A DNA stretch of 64,000 nucleotides, from contig JAPJBO010000340.1 of the NCBI GenBank assembly GCA_030068145.1, positions 1-64,000 of the forward strand, in the 5' to 3' direction. Below, in pieces: positions 43,108 through 53,244 of the stretch. This DNA comes from Diplonema papillatum (lineage: Eukaryota > Euglenozoa > Diplonemea > Diplonemida > Diplonemidae). The notes beneath the pieces are model-generated. The model had not been told where the DNA came from and ran no database searches. It saw nothing but the letters and a program-made list of their open reading frames with translations. The position numbers were made by a program, and so were the translations under genes. Numbering within the stretch: position 1 is the first letter of the stretch; each line of letters begins with the position of its first letter.

Positions 43108-43590
43108 TACTGAGTTGGTGTGTATAAGCACACCCACCTCAGCATGCTCCTGATGAGGATGGTATCTACCACGTAGAATACCCACCTCCTCATATACGCA
43201 CCTCATGGGTGTTTATGAGGGTATGGTGGTATATACGGTGGTTTACATACTGAGTTGGTGTGTATAAGCACACCCACCTCAGCATGCTCCTGATGAGGAT
43301 GGTATCTACCACGTAGAATACCCACCTCCTCATATACGCACCTCATGGGTGTTTATGAGGGTATGGTGGTATATACGGTGGTTTACATACTGAGTTGGTG
43401 TGTATAAGCACACCCACCTCAGCATGCTCACCACGTAGAATATCCACCTCCTCATATACGCACCTCATAGGTGTATATGAGGGTATGGTGGTATATACGG
43501 TGGTATACATACTGAGTTGGTGTTATGAGGAGGTGGGTATTACCACGTAGATGCCATCCTCCTCAGGAGCATGCTGAGGTGGGTGTGCTT
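43108..43590. repeat. 140-bp tandem repeat with an inverted terminal unit
   Basis: Units start TACTGAGTTGGTGTGTATAAGC at 43108, 43248 and 43388, and a shortened one at 43510. From about 43521 to 43590 part of the unit reappears in reverse complement (GAGGAGGTGGGTATTACCACG), so the last unit can fold on its neighbour. Confidence 0.85.
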
Positions 43591-43611
43591 TTGTGGGGTC
43601 GAGTCTGTTGT

Positions 43612-43735
43612 GAGGCGTTCCAGGAAACAGCGGTGCCCACCTCCTTTTGAACCTGCCGCCAGCCAGACGGAGAGCCCACAAGCCTCAATGAGGCGAGCTG
43701 CGGGCCCAGAGCCAAACTTTTAATCGCAACCCGCA
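43612..43735. repeat. R8 repeat, copy 2
   Basis: Second copy of the 42598-42705 repeat, placed directly after the 140-bp array. Confidence 0.75.
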
Positions 43736-43830
43736 CGGCGCGCTTCTCTTCGCATTTATTACCCCTTTCCACTCGGCACCACCACGGCCCGCTGGCGGTC
43801 CCATATTCTGGCTTGGGAACGGGGCGGGGG

Positions 43831-43854
43831 CACCTACTAGGTACCTAGTAGGTG
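43831..43854. repeat. Perfect 24-bp palindrome
   Basis: CACCTACTAGGT followed at once by its exact reverse complement. Partial echoes (CTACTAGGTA, ACTACTAGACAG) occur in the next 60 bp. Confidence 0.9.
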
Positions 43855-43960
43855 GACTGTGCGGCACCTGTCTACTAGGTAGCCAGGTTGACTGGAAGAC
43901 TACTAGACAGTGCTTTATCTATTTACGTCCGGCTCGAGACCCAAGGACAACATTGTTTTA

Positions 43961-44190
43961 CATATGCGCCAGCTTGGAAGGAAATACTCGCTGAAGCTGC
44001 CAGGCAACGAACCCCAAGGAATCCCAAGTGCTGGAACCACCGGTGTTGAACGGACGTGAGGTCCTGCGGGTCTACCCCTACACGACAAGACACACAAACA
44101 CAACAGGTCAACAGTCCTGATTGAAAGAACGCCACACGGTGGTGTTTCCTCCTTTCCATTCGGAGTCAAAGCAAGCTACGTCGAGTATTT
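43961..44190 (+). mobile_element. MITE-like repeat, family R2, copy
   Basis: ATGCGCCAGCTTGGAAGG at the left and AGCTACGTCGAGTATTT at the right; internally shortened to ~230 bp relative to the 290-bp copies. Confidence 0.85.
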
Positions 44191-44574
44191 TCTGGGCGAC
44201 CCTTTGTTATTCACGTGGGCTCGCGCCCAGCGCCAGCGTCTGGCAGCCACTTGAGACCCCCGCAGGGCCATGGCTGTCCACGTTCCGTCCAATCCACGTG
44301 CGGAAGCTTCGCTCCCCGCGTGACAAGCTTTCAACCCCCAGAAAAGCTGCCACCCGAGCAGACGCCCGCCGGGTCAACCGATTGAGGATAAAATAGGTAG
44401 CGACCTGCTTCCCCGCCTTTCGTTCTCCTTTTGCCGGAAAGTCGAGCGTTTGCGACCTGCCTAATTTCTGCCGGTTGAGCGCCAAGCCGCTTTCAGTCAT
44501 TGCAACAGAAACAGCTGTGTGAGAAACGCAGTTCCAACCCGGCCAAATTCCGAGCCTTTTGTTTCGAGCAGGGC

Positions 44575-44700
44575 GTACGCTCCACGTGTGGAACGTGTGT
44601 GTGGATTTCCACACGTAAATTCTTTTTGGATTTTGTTCCCCCACGTGTGGATCCACAGGTACCACATGTGGATTTTGATTTATTGGTCCCACATGCAGGG
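44575..44700. repeat. Cluster of CCACGTGTGG-type palindromes
   Basis: CCACGTGTGGA (44581), TTCCACACG (44608), CCACGTGTGGATCCAC (44641), CCACATGTGG (44662) and CCCACATGC (44689) lie within 125 bp. The cores are E/G-box-like (CACGTG). Could be a regulatory cluster or a decayed foldback. Confidence 0.5.
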
Positions 44701-44819
44701 GAGTCTAGGCCCACTAGTGGTCAAGGCTGCACAGCCAGGTGTCGCCAAGTCCAGTAGCTACCTAGCGACGCTATCCTTTGGACCTCATCCTGTGGACCAC
44801 ACGTATTTTCTCTGAGACC

Positions 44820-44872
44820 GAAAACGGAGCGAAGCCCTAGTTTCGAGCGAACTTTCACTCCAAAAAATCAAG
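44820..44872 (+). repeat. R3 short dispersed motif, diverged
   Basis: AAACGGAGCGAAGCCCTAG then TTTCGAGCGAACTTTCACTC and an A-run. Confidence 0.5.
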
Positions 44873-44914
44873 TGCGCGCGGTAAGACTGGCGCGAGGCGA
44901 GAGTGGAGGCAGCA

Positions 44915-45085
44915 GTTAAAGTTCGGGAAACAGCAAAGTTCGGGCGAAGCTAAATTCGGGTGAAGCTAAGTTCGGCGACGCAACGTTTGGCGAAGCTAAG
45001 TTCTTCTGGTGAGTAAAGTTCGGGCGAAGTTGAGTTCTGGTGTTCGGGCGATGCTAAGTTCGGGTGTTGCGCAAAGTTCGAGACT
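44915..45085. repeat. Degenerate ~16-bp tandem repeat
   Basis: Many variants of AAGTTCGGGCGAAGCTAAG in series with irregular spacing. Non-coding. Confidence 0.7.
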
Positions 45086-45560
45086 CGGTGCTGAGTTTTG
45101 TCTGTGATGGCAAGTCGGCGCCAGTACCCGGGGGGAGACCGGACCTCCCCCCGACTCCGTTTTCCCAGACTGACCACTGACCGGAGTAACCCAAAAACCG
45201 CGAACATGGAGAAACTCCGCAAAAAACGCAATTTTCGGGCACACCGGACTACCAACAAACCCCGAAAAAGAAATTCGGCCGGAAAAAGTGTCTTCGGCAG
45301 CGTTCGAACCCGGGCCTACCTGAAGGCCAGCGCCCGCACCCTATGCAATTCGGCAGAGGAAAAAAAAAAGCTAGCTCCGCACAATTATCTTGTCCAAAAA
45401 CAGTACACTTTTTCATAGACGAAAGCCGTGTTGGCTCGAATAGAGGCTATTCGCATTGCATGTGGACCCCCAGTCTCGAAAAAAAAAACGAAAAGAGTCC
45501 TCTGCAGAGTGGGGTAGTCTGACGCTTGCTGTCGTTGGGAGGGGGGTAGGGGAAGGCACG

Positions 45561-48500
45561 ATGGCGGACGTCATCCCTGAGCTGTTTTCCATGGAGTCAC
45601 TCGAAGAGTTCCACTCGAAGGTCGAGTGGGAGCTGGACCAGTTTTTGTCGGGCATCAACGACATCATCGAGCGCCCCATCGACGACTACTTGGTCGACAA
45701 CCAGCGCGCCTTCAGCGAAGTGCGCCGAAGGGCTCTGAAGGTGGCCGCCGAAGCGTACATCGGGAAGGAAGCAGATGAGCGGGACATTGATCAACTAGGG
45801 GTGGCATACAGCCCCGGTGCCGACATGGTCAACGCGGCGCAGGCGATCGCCGACATGGCAAAAGTGCGCGGGTTGTCGGACACGCAGGAGAAGCCACTGA
45901 AGCGGCTCTCCTCTGATGTCAGCGGGTATGGCTTCTTCATTCTGCCTGCCAGGCGGTCTCGTCCGCCAGTCAGAACGCCCCCGGCTGCGCCACGATCGGT
46001 GCAACAATCATCTTTGACTGGGTCCGCGCCCACGGCGCAACGACTTGCGCCCGCCGTAGTAGTACGGGATAGTAGTGGGGCGACCGGATACAACTCGGAG
46101 AGATGGTCCCTGCACTCTAACTCGTCTCTCTCTCTCTCTCTCATTCTTTTTTCGTCTCAGTACCTGCTTCGTGGCGAGTACCCCGAAGGAGGCCGCCAGT
46201 TGTTGCTATAAGCCAGTCGCGGATCACTCCTGGAACTTTCAAGGTTACTCATATACCACTCTGGGTACTGAAGGCTCATTCGTCAAGGTTACTCATGAAT
46301 CACTCTGGGTACTTAAGGCTTGTTCTGGATACTGACAGTCTTGAGGATCACTCTGGGTACATTCAAGGCTCGTTCTGGGTCAAGGTTACTCATGAATCAC
46401 TCTGGGTACTTAAGGCTTATTCTGGATGCTGACAGTCTTGAGGATCACTCTGGGTACATTCAAGGCTCTTTCTGGGTCAAGATTACTCATGAATCACTCT
46501 GGGTACTTAAGGCTTGTTCTGGATACTGACAGTCTTGAGGATCACTCTGGGTACATTCAAGGCTCATTCTGGGTCAAGGTTACTCATGAATCACTCTGGG
46601 CGCTGAAGGCCATTCTTGAGGATCACTCTGTGCCCAACGAGCACACCACGCCTCCGTTTTCCCAGGTACGCCGGCGTGGCTTTTGTACACCCGCAGGGGT
46701 TGCAGCTGCAGAGGATCTGCGCCGCGGTTGACACAGCGCGGGAGGTGGCTGTGGCGCTGCCGGAGGATGATGCCGGGGACCTGTCGGTGGTGGCTGTCAG
46801 CGACTGCGCCGACCACTACCAAGGGATGCAGAAGGGCGCGGAGCTGGTGACCGCCGTGCACGCCCAGCGGCGGCGGATGAGCGAGCTGGCCGTCGCGAAC
46901 GACGCTCTGGCGGCCTCGGCCGCCGACTACGACAGCATCGCTGCCGAGACGCAGCGGGCCGCCGACATGTGGCAAAAGTGCTCCACCGCGCTGATCCACA
47001 TGGCGGACGACGACCCGTGCGGCCTCATCGACGAACGCGACAGACGATCCCGCAACGCAGACGACCTCGAAGCCCAGCTGTCCCACCTGCGCCTGTCGGC
47101 AAAGGGCATCCTCGCCGACATCATCGCCCAGTACCAAGCGTTCACGGAGACGTCCAAAAGGATGTGCACCGTCGCCCACGACCTCCGCAAGACCCGCGCG
47201 CACGCAAACCGCGTCGACGAAGCGCTGCAACACTTCATGGAACTCATCCACCGGGAGTCCGAAGCCCATCTCACTCGCTCGTCCGGTGCCTCTGCTTCGG
47301 CACAGCTCGCCGGGCTTGCGGGCGCGTTCATGAAGGAGTTCACCACCGTCACGAAGACGCACATCAAGGAGCACATCAGCGAAGCCAACTACCGGCTTGA
47401 GAGCGCGCAATCCATCCTGCACGACGCCGCGGCTCGGTACTTCCAACGGCTGCAGAGGGAGCAGGAGAACGAGAAGCACGTCATCGAAGTTGTATGCGTG
47501 TTTTCGCACTTCCAACACCTGTTTTCGGGGGCCTTGCAGTGCATTGTGAACAGGGCAAACCATGCATCCGGTGAGCCGGTTCAATGTACTGCATGCTGTC
47601 ACATCACAGCTGATGCAGGTTATTGCCACGGGTTCTTTACATCTGCTCCAAACCAATCCAAGCTATCGCAGCCTATCAGAATCCATCAGCAGGGGATGTA
47701 GGCGGTTGGGTGGTAAGTTCGCCGATTAAAATAATCAGATATCGGGTTGAAGGTTTGGTTGGTGCGCGCCACTTGAATTCGACTGTCTTCTCTCTAGGAT
47801 CAGGATCGATCGTCAAACAGCGGAAGGACAGATTGTGCGGGGTTGCGAATCGAAGCCACAATGCAGATGATGTGTGGCGACGGTCTTAGTCACCAGCTAC
47901 TACCACCATTAGGTACTATGGGACAACCTCTTCGTCCGTATACTGCACGCTCTCTCTCTCTTATAGAAAACTTGAGCACCTTCGGTGCGGACTTAAAGAG
48001 GATGTCAGCGCGGTACCACCAATAGGTACTGTGGGACAACCTCTTCGTCCGTATAGTGCACTGTTCAGGTGCAGCCCCAGAAGCTGGAGTTAAAGAGTGC
48101 GCCCGATTCACGCCCGGGTGGCCACAATGCAGGTGGCGATCGTCTTAGTCACCAGCTACTACCACCATTAGGTACTATGGGACAACCTCTTCGTCCGTTT
48201 AGTGCGTTCAGGTGCAGCCTCAGAAGCTGGAGTTAAAGAGTGCGTCCGATTCACGCCCGGGTGTGCTACCAACCCGCGTGCAAATCCACACCCGAAATGC
48301 ATTTTTAATTCCAGCTTCTGAGGCTGGACTCCATCTTGTGTATCACACACCATAATATGTCTTCACAGGCAATCTATCACAAGTCGGAATCACAAAACCG
48401 TTCCAACAGACCGACCAAAAAATCGAGTTTTCTACCCTGCGGACCATCGATCCTGCGTTGCTTGCCGGATTGGAAGATGAGAAAGCCGCCGCCGCGAGGC

Positions 48501-50365
48501 GGATTGAGCACATTCGCGGCGAGATGATGAAGGTTTGCCTTAACACCCTCCCAAATAAAAGTCAATTCTGAAGTGAGGAGACCGGCGGAACTCCCCGGAG
48601 AGACGGCCCCGATTCTCTCACCTCTCTCTCTCTCTCTCTCTCGGGAAAGGTCAACGCGGTAGCGGTGACCACGAGAACACATACAGGTGGGTGGGGAGAG
48701 GCCCTGGGACTGCTAAGGCGTGACTGGTGAGACCGAAGGTCTTATACGACAACGACGACGACTTTATCATGAACGGTCCCAGTGCTCGCGCTAAGAAAAG
48801 CCGGTCATTTATGACCGGTCATTTTTGGGGCAAAAATTCATGAACGGTCACACGGAGACCCTAAAACCCCGGAATTTCAAGCGAACTCTAACTCGAAAAA
48901 TGACCGGCTGACCAGTCATATTTGGGTCAAAAATGACCAGCAGTGTTGTCATACGAGTACGACCGGGAGCAGGCTGAAGAGCGAGCCCGGGCCTACTTCG
49001 AAACGCTGCTGGCGAAGGTGCGGGCGTGCTCCGACGTCCTGGCCGAGGTCACCGACACGCCGCCACAGCTCCTGAAGAACCAGAGCCGCCAGTTGCACAA
49101 GTCTGAGTCTAAGAGGAGGAAATGCGCTGTAGTCCACATGAAATACAGGCGACCCTGGGTTCAGTGCCGTAAGAAAAGTCGTGTTTACCAAAACAATGCG
49201 TCGGTAGCCGATAACAACTCGCAACGAAAGTATGCTACAACAAAGTAGAACAGTTGGCCAGATTGCACATCAGCCTCGGTTGACTGTCAGCAACACAAAA
49301 TCACAAAAAAAGGTACGCGCCCTGCTGGAGAGCCACGGCGTGGCGCAGGTGATGCGAGTGAAGCTGGCTGGGAAGAGCTTTCTCGACGAGTACGACCGAG
49401 CAGGCTGAAGAGCGAGCCCGGGCCTACTTCGAAACGCTGCTGGCGAAGGTGCGGGCGTGCTCCGACGTCCTGGCCGAGGTCATCGACACGCCGCGCAGCT
49501 GAAGAACCAGAGCCGCCAGTTGCACAAGTCTGAGTCTAAAAGGAGGACATGCGCTGTAGTCCACATGAAATACAGGCGACCCTGGGTTCAGTTCCGGGCG
49601 TAAGAAAAGTCGTGTTTGTTCCCCCCTCTAGCCCCCATCGAAATAAGTACTAAAACAATGCGTCGGTAGCCGATAACAACTCGCAACGAAAAAAAAAACG
49701 CTACAACAAAGTGGAAAAGCTGGTCAGACTGCACATCAGCCTCGGTTGACTGTCACAGCAACACAAAATCACAAAAAAAGGTACGCGCCCTGCTGGAGAG
49801 CCACGGTGTGGCGCAGGTGATGCGCGTGAAGCTGGCTGGGAAGAGCTTTCTCGACGAGTACGACCGGGAGCAGGCTGAAGAGCGAGCCCGGGCCTACTTC
49901 GAAACGCTGCTGGCGAAGGTGCGGGCGTGCTCCGACGTCCTGGCCGAGGTCACCGACACGCCGCCGCAGCTCCTGAAGAACCCCAAAGCAGCGAGCGCCG
50001 ACGCCCTGGAGTCGATGTACGCGGTGCTGATCTCCGTGACGGACGCGAACACCGCCTTGGTCCACGCCGAAGCCCTGCCGAAGGACGAGCAGGTGTCGCT
50101 GGCCGCGAAGCTGAAGCGCTCCGCGCGCACGGCGGCGATGAACTTCTCGGAGCTCAACCATACGCACCCGGCGGTGCTCAAGATCGAGAGCGAGTCGTAC
50201 CCACTCCCCGACGGCACCGCGGCCGCCAGCCTGTTCCAAATCGCGTCTCCGACGTTCACCGGCCTCGAAGCCGCCGTCCGGGTCGTCACCGGCGTCTCCA
50301 CCGGCAGCGCTGCCCGCATCGCGCAGCCCATCGCCACCCTGTCGTCGACGTCCCAGCACCAATTG
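45561..50365 (+). CDS. Coiled-coil protein of unknown family, at least four exons
   Basis: Inferred exons 45561-45925, 46666-47491, 48410-48532 and 49781-50365 total 1,899 bp, exactly 633 codons, with GT donors (GTATGG, GTATGC, GTTTGC, GTATCG) and AG acceptors; the frame is continuous at each junction. Start ATG at 45561 (MADVIPELFS). The product is mostly helical and charged: exon 2 holds long Ala/Glu/Arg-rich segments (e.g. LQREQENEKHVIE), exon 3 gives LEDEKAAAARRIEHIRGEMM, and exon 4 continues with EYDREQAEERARAYFETLL before a less helical part. No enzyme motif is visible; the shape suggests a BAR/ALIX-like or scaffold role, but this is a guess. A final exon after 50366 is expected; reading on without splicing runs into an R4 repeat. 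All introns contain repeats, and fragments of exon 4 occur in intron 3. Confidence 0.65.
45943..46142 (+). mobile_element. LINE 3' end copy in intron 1 of the coiled-coil gene
   Basis: About 200 bp matching 35365-35574 (CTGCCAGGCGGTCTCGTCCG through the AGATGGTCCCTGCACTC signature and CT tail) with a short internal deletion. It begins 18 bp after the exon 1 donor, so it was tolerated as intronic. Confidence 0.9.
46283..46620. repeat. 97-bp tandem repeat in intron 1
   Basis: TCAAGGTTACTCATGAATCAC starts at 46283, 46380, 46477 and 46574. Each unit contains further short internal repeats of GATCACTCTGGGTAC. Confidence 0.9.
47885..48262. repeat. Irregular tandem repeat in intron 2
   Basis: GGGACAACCTCTTCGTCCG occurs at about 47920, 48031 and 48178, with TTAGTCACCAGCTACTACC before two of them and AGAAGCTGGAGTTAAAGAG after two. 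An inverted piece of the latter is near 48304. Confidence 0.75.
48585..48641 (+). mobile_element. Diverged LINE 3' tail in intron 3
   Basis: CTCCCCGGAGAGACGGCCCC and a CT run of ~20 bp parallel the LINE signature CTCCTCGGAGAGATGGTCCC, with several substitutions. It may derive from a sister LINE lineage. Confidence 0.55.
48642..48723 (+). repeat. R5 repeat, copy 2
   Basis: Matches 2728-2811; again it directly follows a CT run and ends GGGACTGCTAAGGCGTGAC. Confidence 0.75.
48842..48900 (+). repeat. R3 short dispersed motif
   Basis: CACACGGAGACCCTAAAACC, then GGAATTTCAAGCGAACTCTA, then AAAAATGACC. It is embedded among ATGACCGGTCAT-like palindromes (48809-48940). Confidence 0.75.
48946..49780 (+). 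pseudogene. Truncated copies of exon 4 of the coiled-coil gene
   Basis: Copy 1 (48949-49080) and copy 2 (49312-49505) repeat the codons for EYDREQAEERARAYFETLLA... up to TPPQLLKN. Copy 2 has lost bases, giving a frameshift. Each runs into the same R1-like sequence (AGAGCCGCCAGTTGCACAAG...) and a spacer ending in A-run plus G, which also precedes the true exon. They lie inside intron 3. Confidence 0.85.
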
Positions 50366-50519
50366 GTATCGTTTTCTTACACAGAAGCGGGGGCCCAGGG
50401 CCACAGTCATTGTGAATGTGGCCGCGGTGTGGTCGGTCACCGTCGTTCAAAAAAATTGCTGGCAAGCAAAGAACGAAAATGTACGTACAAAAGTGTCGGT
50501 GAGAAAAAACACGCAGTCT

Positions 50520-50697
50520 TTTTAGTGCTAACAATCTTGCGGGTTGCCCTTCAATGTATTGTGCAGGCTAAAAAGACGTAGACAGCGTGTTTTGGTGGTT
50601 GATCAGAATTCCTTACCTGAACATACACAGGGTAAGTACAAGTGGGAAAACGATCAACCGGCACGCACAAACAAAACGAAGCGCCTGTCTTTTTTGT
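50520..50697 (+). repeat. R4 dispersed repeat, copy 2
   Basis: TTTTTAGTGCTAACAATCTTGC through AAGCGCCTGTCTTTTTT. A (CG)n run at 50761-50776 and GGCCCATGTCC follow; a similar pair in inverted order follows the copy at 56549. Confidence 0.85.
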
Positions 50698-52136
50698 TGT
50701 ATAAGGGTAGGCGGGGGGATTTTTTTCTTTGGCCCATGTCCGTCGGCCCACAGAATTTTACGCGCGCGCGCGCGCAAGAAAAACTTTTCAGAAAAAAAAA
50801 ACCTTTGCCACAAGACTTTCTGCTACTGGATGTTACACCATATGTGCCGACTATACAACTGGCCTGTCCGCTGTTGGCACTTTTGTGCCCGTTCTTGGTG
50901 GAATTCCTGGACGATGAGCTCAAAGATGAAAGTGATGATGAACTTGATGTGTCCGAGGGGTTGCGGTGGCAGTCTAGAGTTCAATAGTCCTGAACGTTGC
51001 GCGGGGTGCGTTTCGACAAAAAAACTTTCCATAGTCGGATAGACGATGCCATAGAAGAAAAAGCACTCGGGTTTGAACTCGAGATCGCGGTACGCCGCGA
51101 ACGATAAAATAAAATAAAGCGGTCGATTGTGCGGGTGTCCGTCAATCTTGTATCTCTCTTCTGACATGCCCCATTGCGATGTCACGGTCCTACCGAACCA
51201 CCTTGCGAGAGCCTACTGACGGCGTCGGTGGCATTTTCATCGGCGAGATTAAGCGCCAGCTACCCGCAGATAGTGTGGTGCACTTCAACTTCTGCTTTCC
51301 TCCACCTTGTGCGAGGATGGTTGCTCTCGCGGCTTGCGGCGGTCTGCTGTTGAAACCCTCAAAGGCGGACGTCGACACCGTCACTTCGGGTGTAGTGGCT
51401 TTGTCGATATTACCCGAGCACAAAGATGCCCTGCTTGGTGTAAACGGAGTTTGTCGGTACTCGGCAGGTGCTTCTAGCACACGGCAATTGGTTAGACGCC
51501 GTGTGCAACGAAGGCAGTTGTGCTCAGGGATGTGCGGTCTAGACTGTCAGGCGACGAGTGCCGTTTTCTTCGCAAATATACCGCGGCACAAGGCATTGCC
51601 GCCGGCCAAGTGTACTATATCGCAAGCACCGTGAACGCATCGCTTGCCCCGCGTCCTTTTAATGCCTCCTCAATCGAGTCTCAGATACGTCCCTACTAGT
51701 TTCATCATCGGAAGGCAAAGACGCGTGCACTGCCCACGGACTGGTTCTGTGTGATCATCGCACCACAGCGGCAAAACCCCCCGACATGCCTTGCCGGTAA
51801 AACCGCGCACGGATTCGAGGCTGTGCTTGTATCCCGCGTGCTTCGACTGCGTCCAGCAGGAGCTGGCTAAAGCTACGCAAATCTTGCTGTTTAGATTGAC
51901 ACCAACGTCAAAGTAGCACGATACTGCTTGCCCAACGCACCAACCCAGCACCGGGCATAGTCGGCTTCAAAGTCAATACACACTGAGGTAAACAACGTCT
52001 ACGCGATTTGCATCGCCGTGAAGTATCGGTGTGATGAACAGGGTTTCGATGTTTCCCGAGCCGGACACGCTCGTAACTACGCCTGCAGTCGCTCTCACGA
52101 CCGGTTCCAATGCACAGATCCCAAAAGTTTTTTTTT
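50698..52136. other. No confident gene; one weak ORF
   Basis: An open frame of 151 codons at 51179-51634 has no recognised motif and average composition. A frame ending near 50985 has a hydrophobic-acidic C-terminus (FLVEFLDDELKDESDDELD) but no supporting start. The last exon of the coiled-coil gene could lie here; I cannot identify it. Confidence 0.35.
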
Positions 52137-52290
52137 TTAGTACTAACAATCTTGTGGGTTGCCCTTCAATGTATTGTGCAGGCTAAAAAGACGTAGGCAG
52201 CGTGTTTTGGTGGTTGATCAGAATTCCTTACCTGAATACACACAGGGTAACTACAAGTGGGAAAACGATCAACCGGCACGCACAAACAAA
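52137..52290 (+). repeat. R4 repeat interrupted by a YR retroelement
   Basis: The left 154 bp of R4 stop at CCGGCACGCACAAACAAA (52273-52290). The same 18 bp and the missing right end of R4 resume at 56515-56548. This marks the retroelement's borders. Confidence 0.85.
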
Positions 52291-52305
52291 GAAATAATCT
52301 TAGAA

Positions 52306-53244
52306 ATGGCTGAGCTGCTCAAGTCGAAAGACGACTGCGTCCCGGATGCCGTTGACTGGGAGGAGGTCAAGCTGAGTGCCTTCCCGGAAAACGCGGCTAC
52401 GGCGGCGAGGGATGGAGACTGCGTGTTCGCGGACTGCTCCACAGTGCACGGGCCGGATAGCACGGCTTGTGCTAGATGCGGGGGGGTCACGACGCCCACG
52501 TGTATGAGAAGCTTCGTGAAGCCGGCGGCTGCGGCTGCAAAGTTTCTCCCCGTGGCTTCGGCTGCGGCGTGGGTATGCCCACCGTGCCTTTGGGCGGTAG
52601 GGCAAGGGGCTCTGATGGCCCTCCCACGTGACGTCGGCTCGGACACTCTGAGCGAGGCGGGAACGAACCCACCAGATGTGGGAAAAGTCCTTGGTGCTGA
52701 TCACCAGGACGAAACCGTTCGCGCTCTCGGTTCAGAGGCTGCCGTCCTGAGGGCCCAGATGGCCAGCCTGATGGCACTCAACAACAGCCTCCGGCAGAGG
52801 CTAGACGAGCAGCAACTAGCGGTTGTGCCCGTCAACCTGATCCTTGCCAAGCTCAAGGAGAGGTACGGTCCTTTCCTGGAGGACCCCTCGGAGACTGGCT
52901 CGCACAGCGACCAGGAACTTGGCAAGCTATGCTTGCGTTGCTGGTGGACGGCAGGTGGACGGAGAGCTGCTTGCCGGCAGTACATGCTGGTTCGATTGGA
53001 GGCTCTCCGCCTATGGAGTCGCGAAGCGACGTTTCTGGTCGGTGTCGCGAAGGCCTCGGCCTACGAGCGGACCTTGGCCGGCGTAGACTGGCAGGCCTTC
53101 GACGATGAAGTCGTGCGCAGGGCGAAAAGGGCCGTCGCGGACTCCGACTTAGTGAAGGAAGCAGGAAGGAAGGAGCGGAACAAAGGAGCGGAGAAGGAGA
53201 GCAGGAAGCGCGGGCGAGGGCCAAAGTGGCAAAAAAGTGACTGA
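52306..53244 (+). CDS. Gag-like protein with Cys-rich finger
   Basis: 312 residues from ATG 52306; the open frame extends upstream only through R4 sequence. A zinc-finger-like Cys cluster (CVFADCS, CARCGG, CPPCL) occupies about residues 43-105, then a short coiled coil (LGSEAAVLRAQMASLMALNN), a helical middle and a strongly basic Lys/Arg/Glu C-terminus suited to RNA binding. It overlaps the recombinase ORF by eight bases in a different (+1) frame. Function is inferred from position and composition. Confidence 0.6.
   Translation: MAELLKSKDDCVPDAVDWEEVKLSAFPENAATAARDGDCVFADCSTVHGPDSTACARCGGVTTPTCMRSFVKPAAAAAKFLPVASAAAWVCPPCLWAVGQGALMALPRDVGSDTLSEAGTNPPDVGKVLGADHQDETVRALGSEAAVLRAQMASLMALNNSLRQRLDEQQLAVVPVNLILAKLKERYGPFLEDPSETGSHSDQELGKLCLRCWWTAGGRRAACRQYMLVRLEALRLWSREATFLVGVAKASAYERTLAGVDWQAFDDEVVRRAKRAVADSDLVKEAGRKERNKGAEKESRKRGRGPKWQKSD

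Noticed and set aside
53220..53244. -1 frameshift heptamer (AAAAAAG) between Gag and recombinase
   Set aside because: The recombinase frame is +1 relative to Gag, and the A-run does not parse as X-XXY-YYZ in the Gag frame, so a classical -1 slip does not fit.
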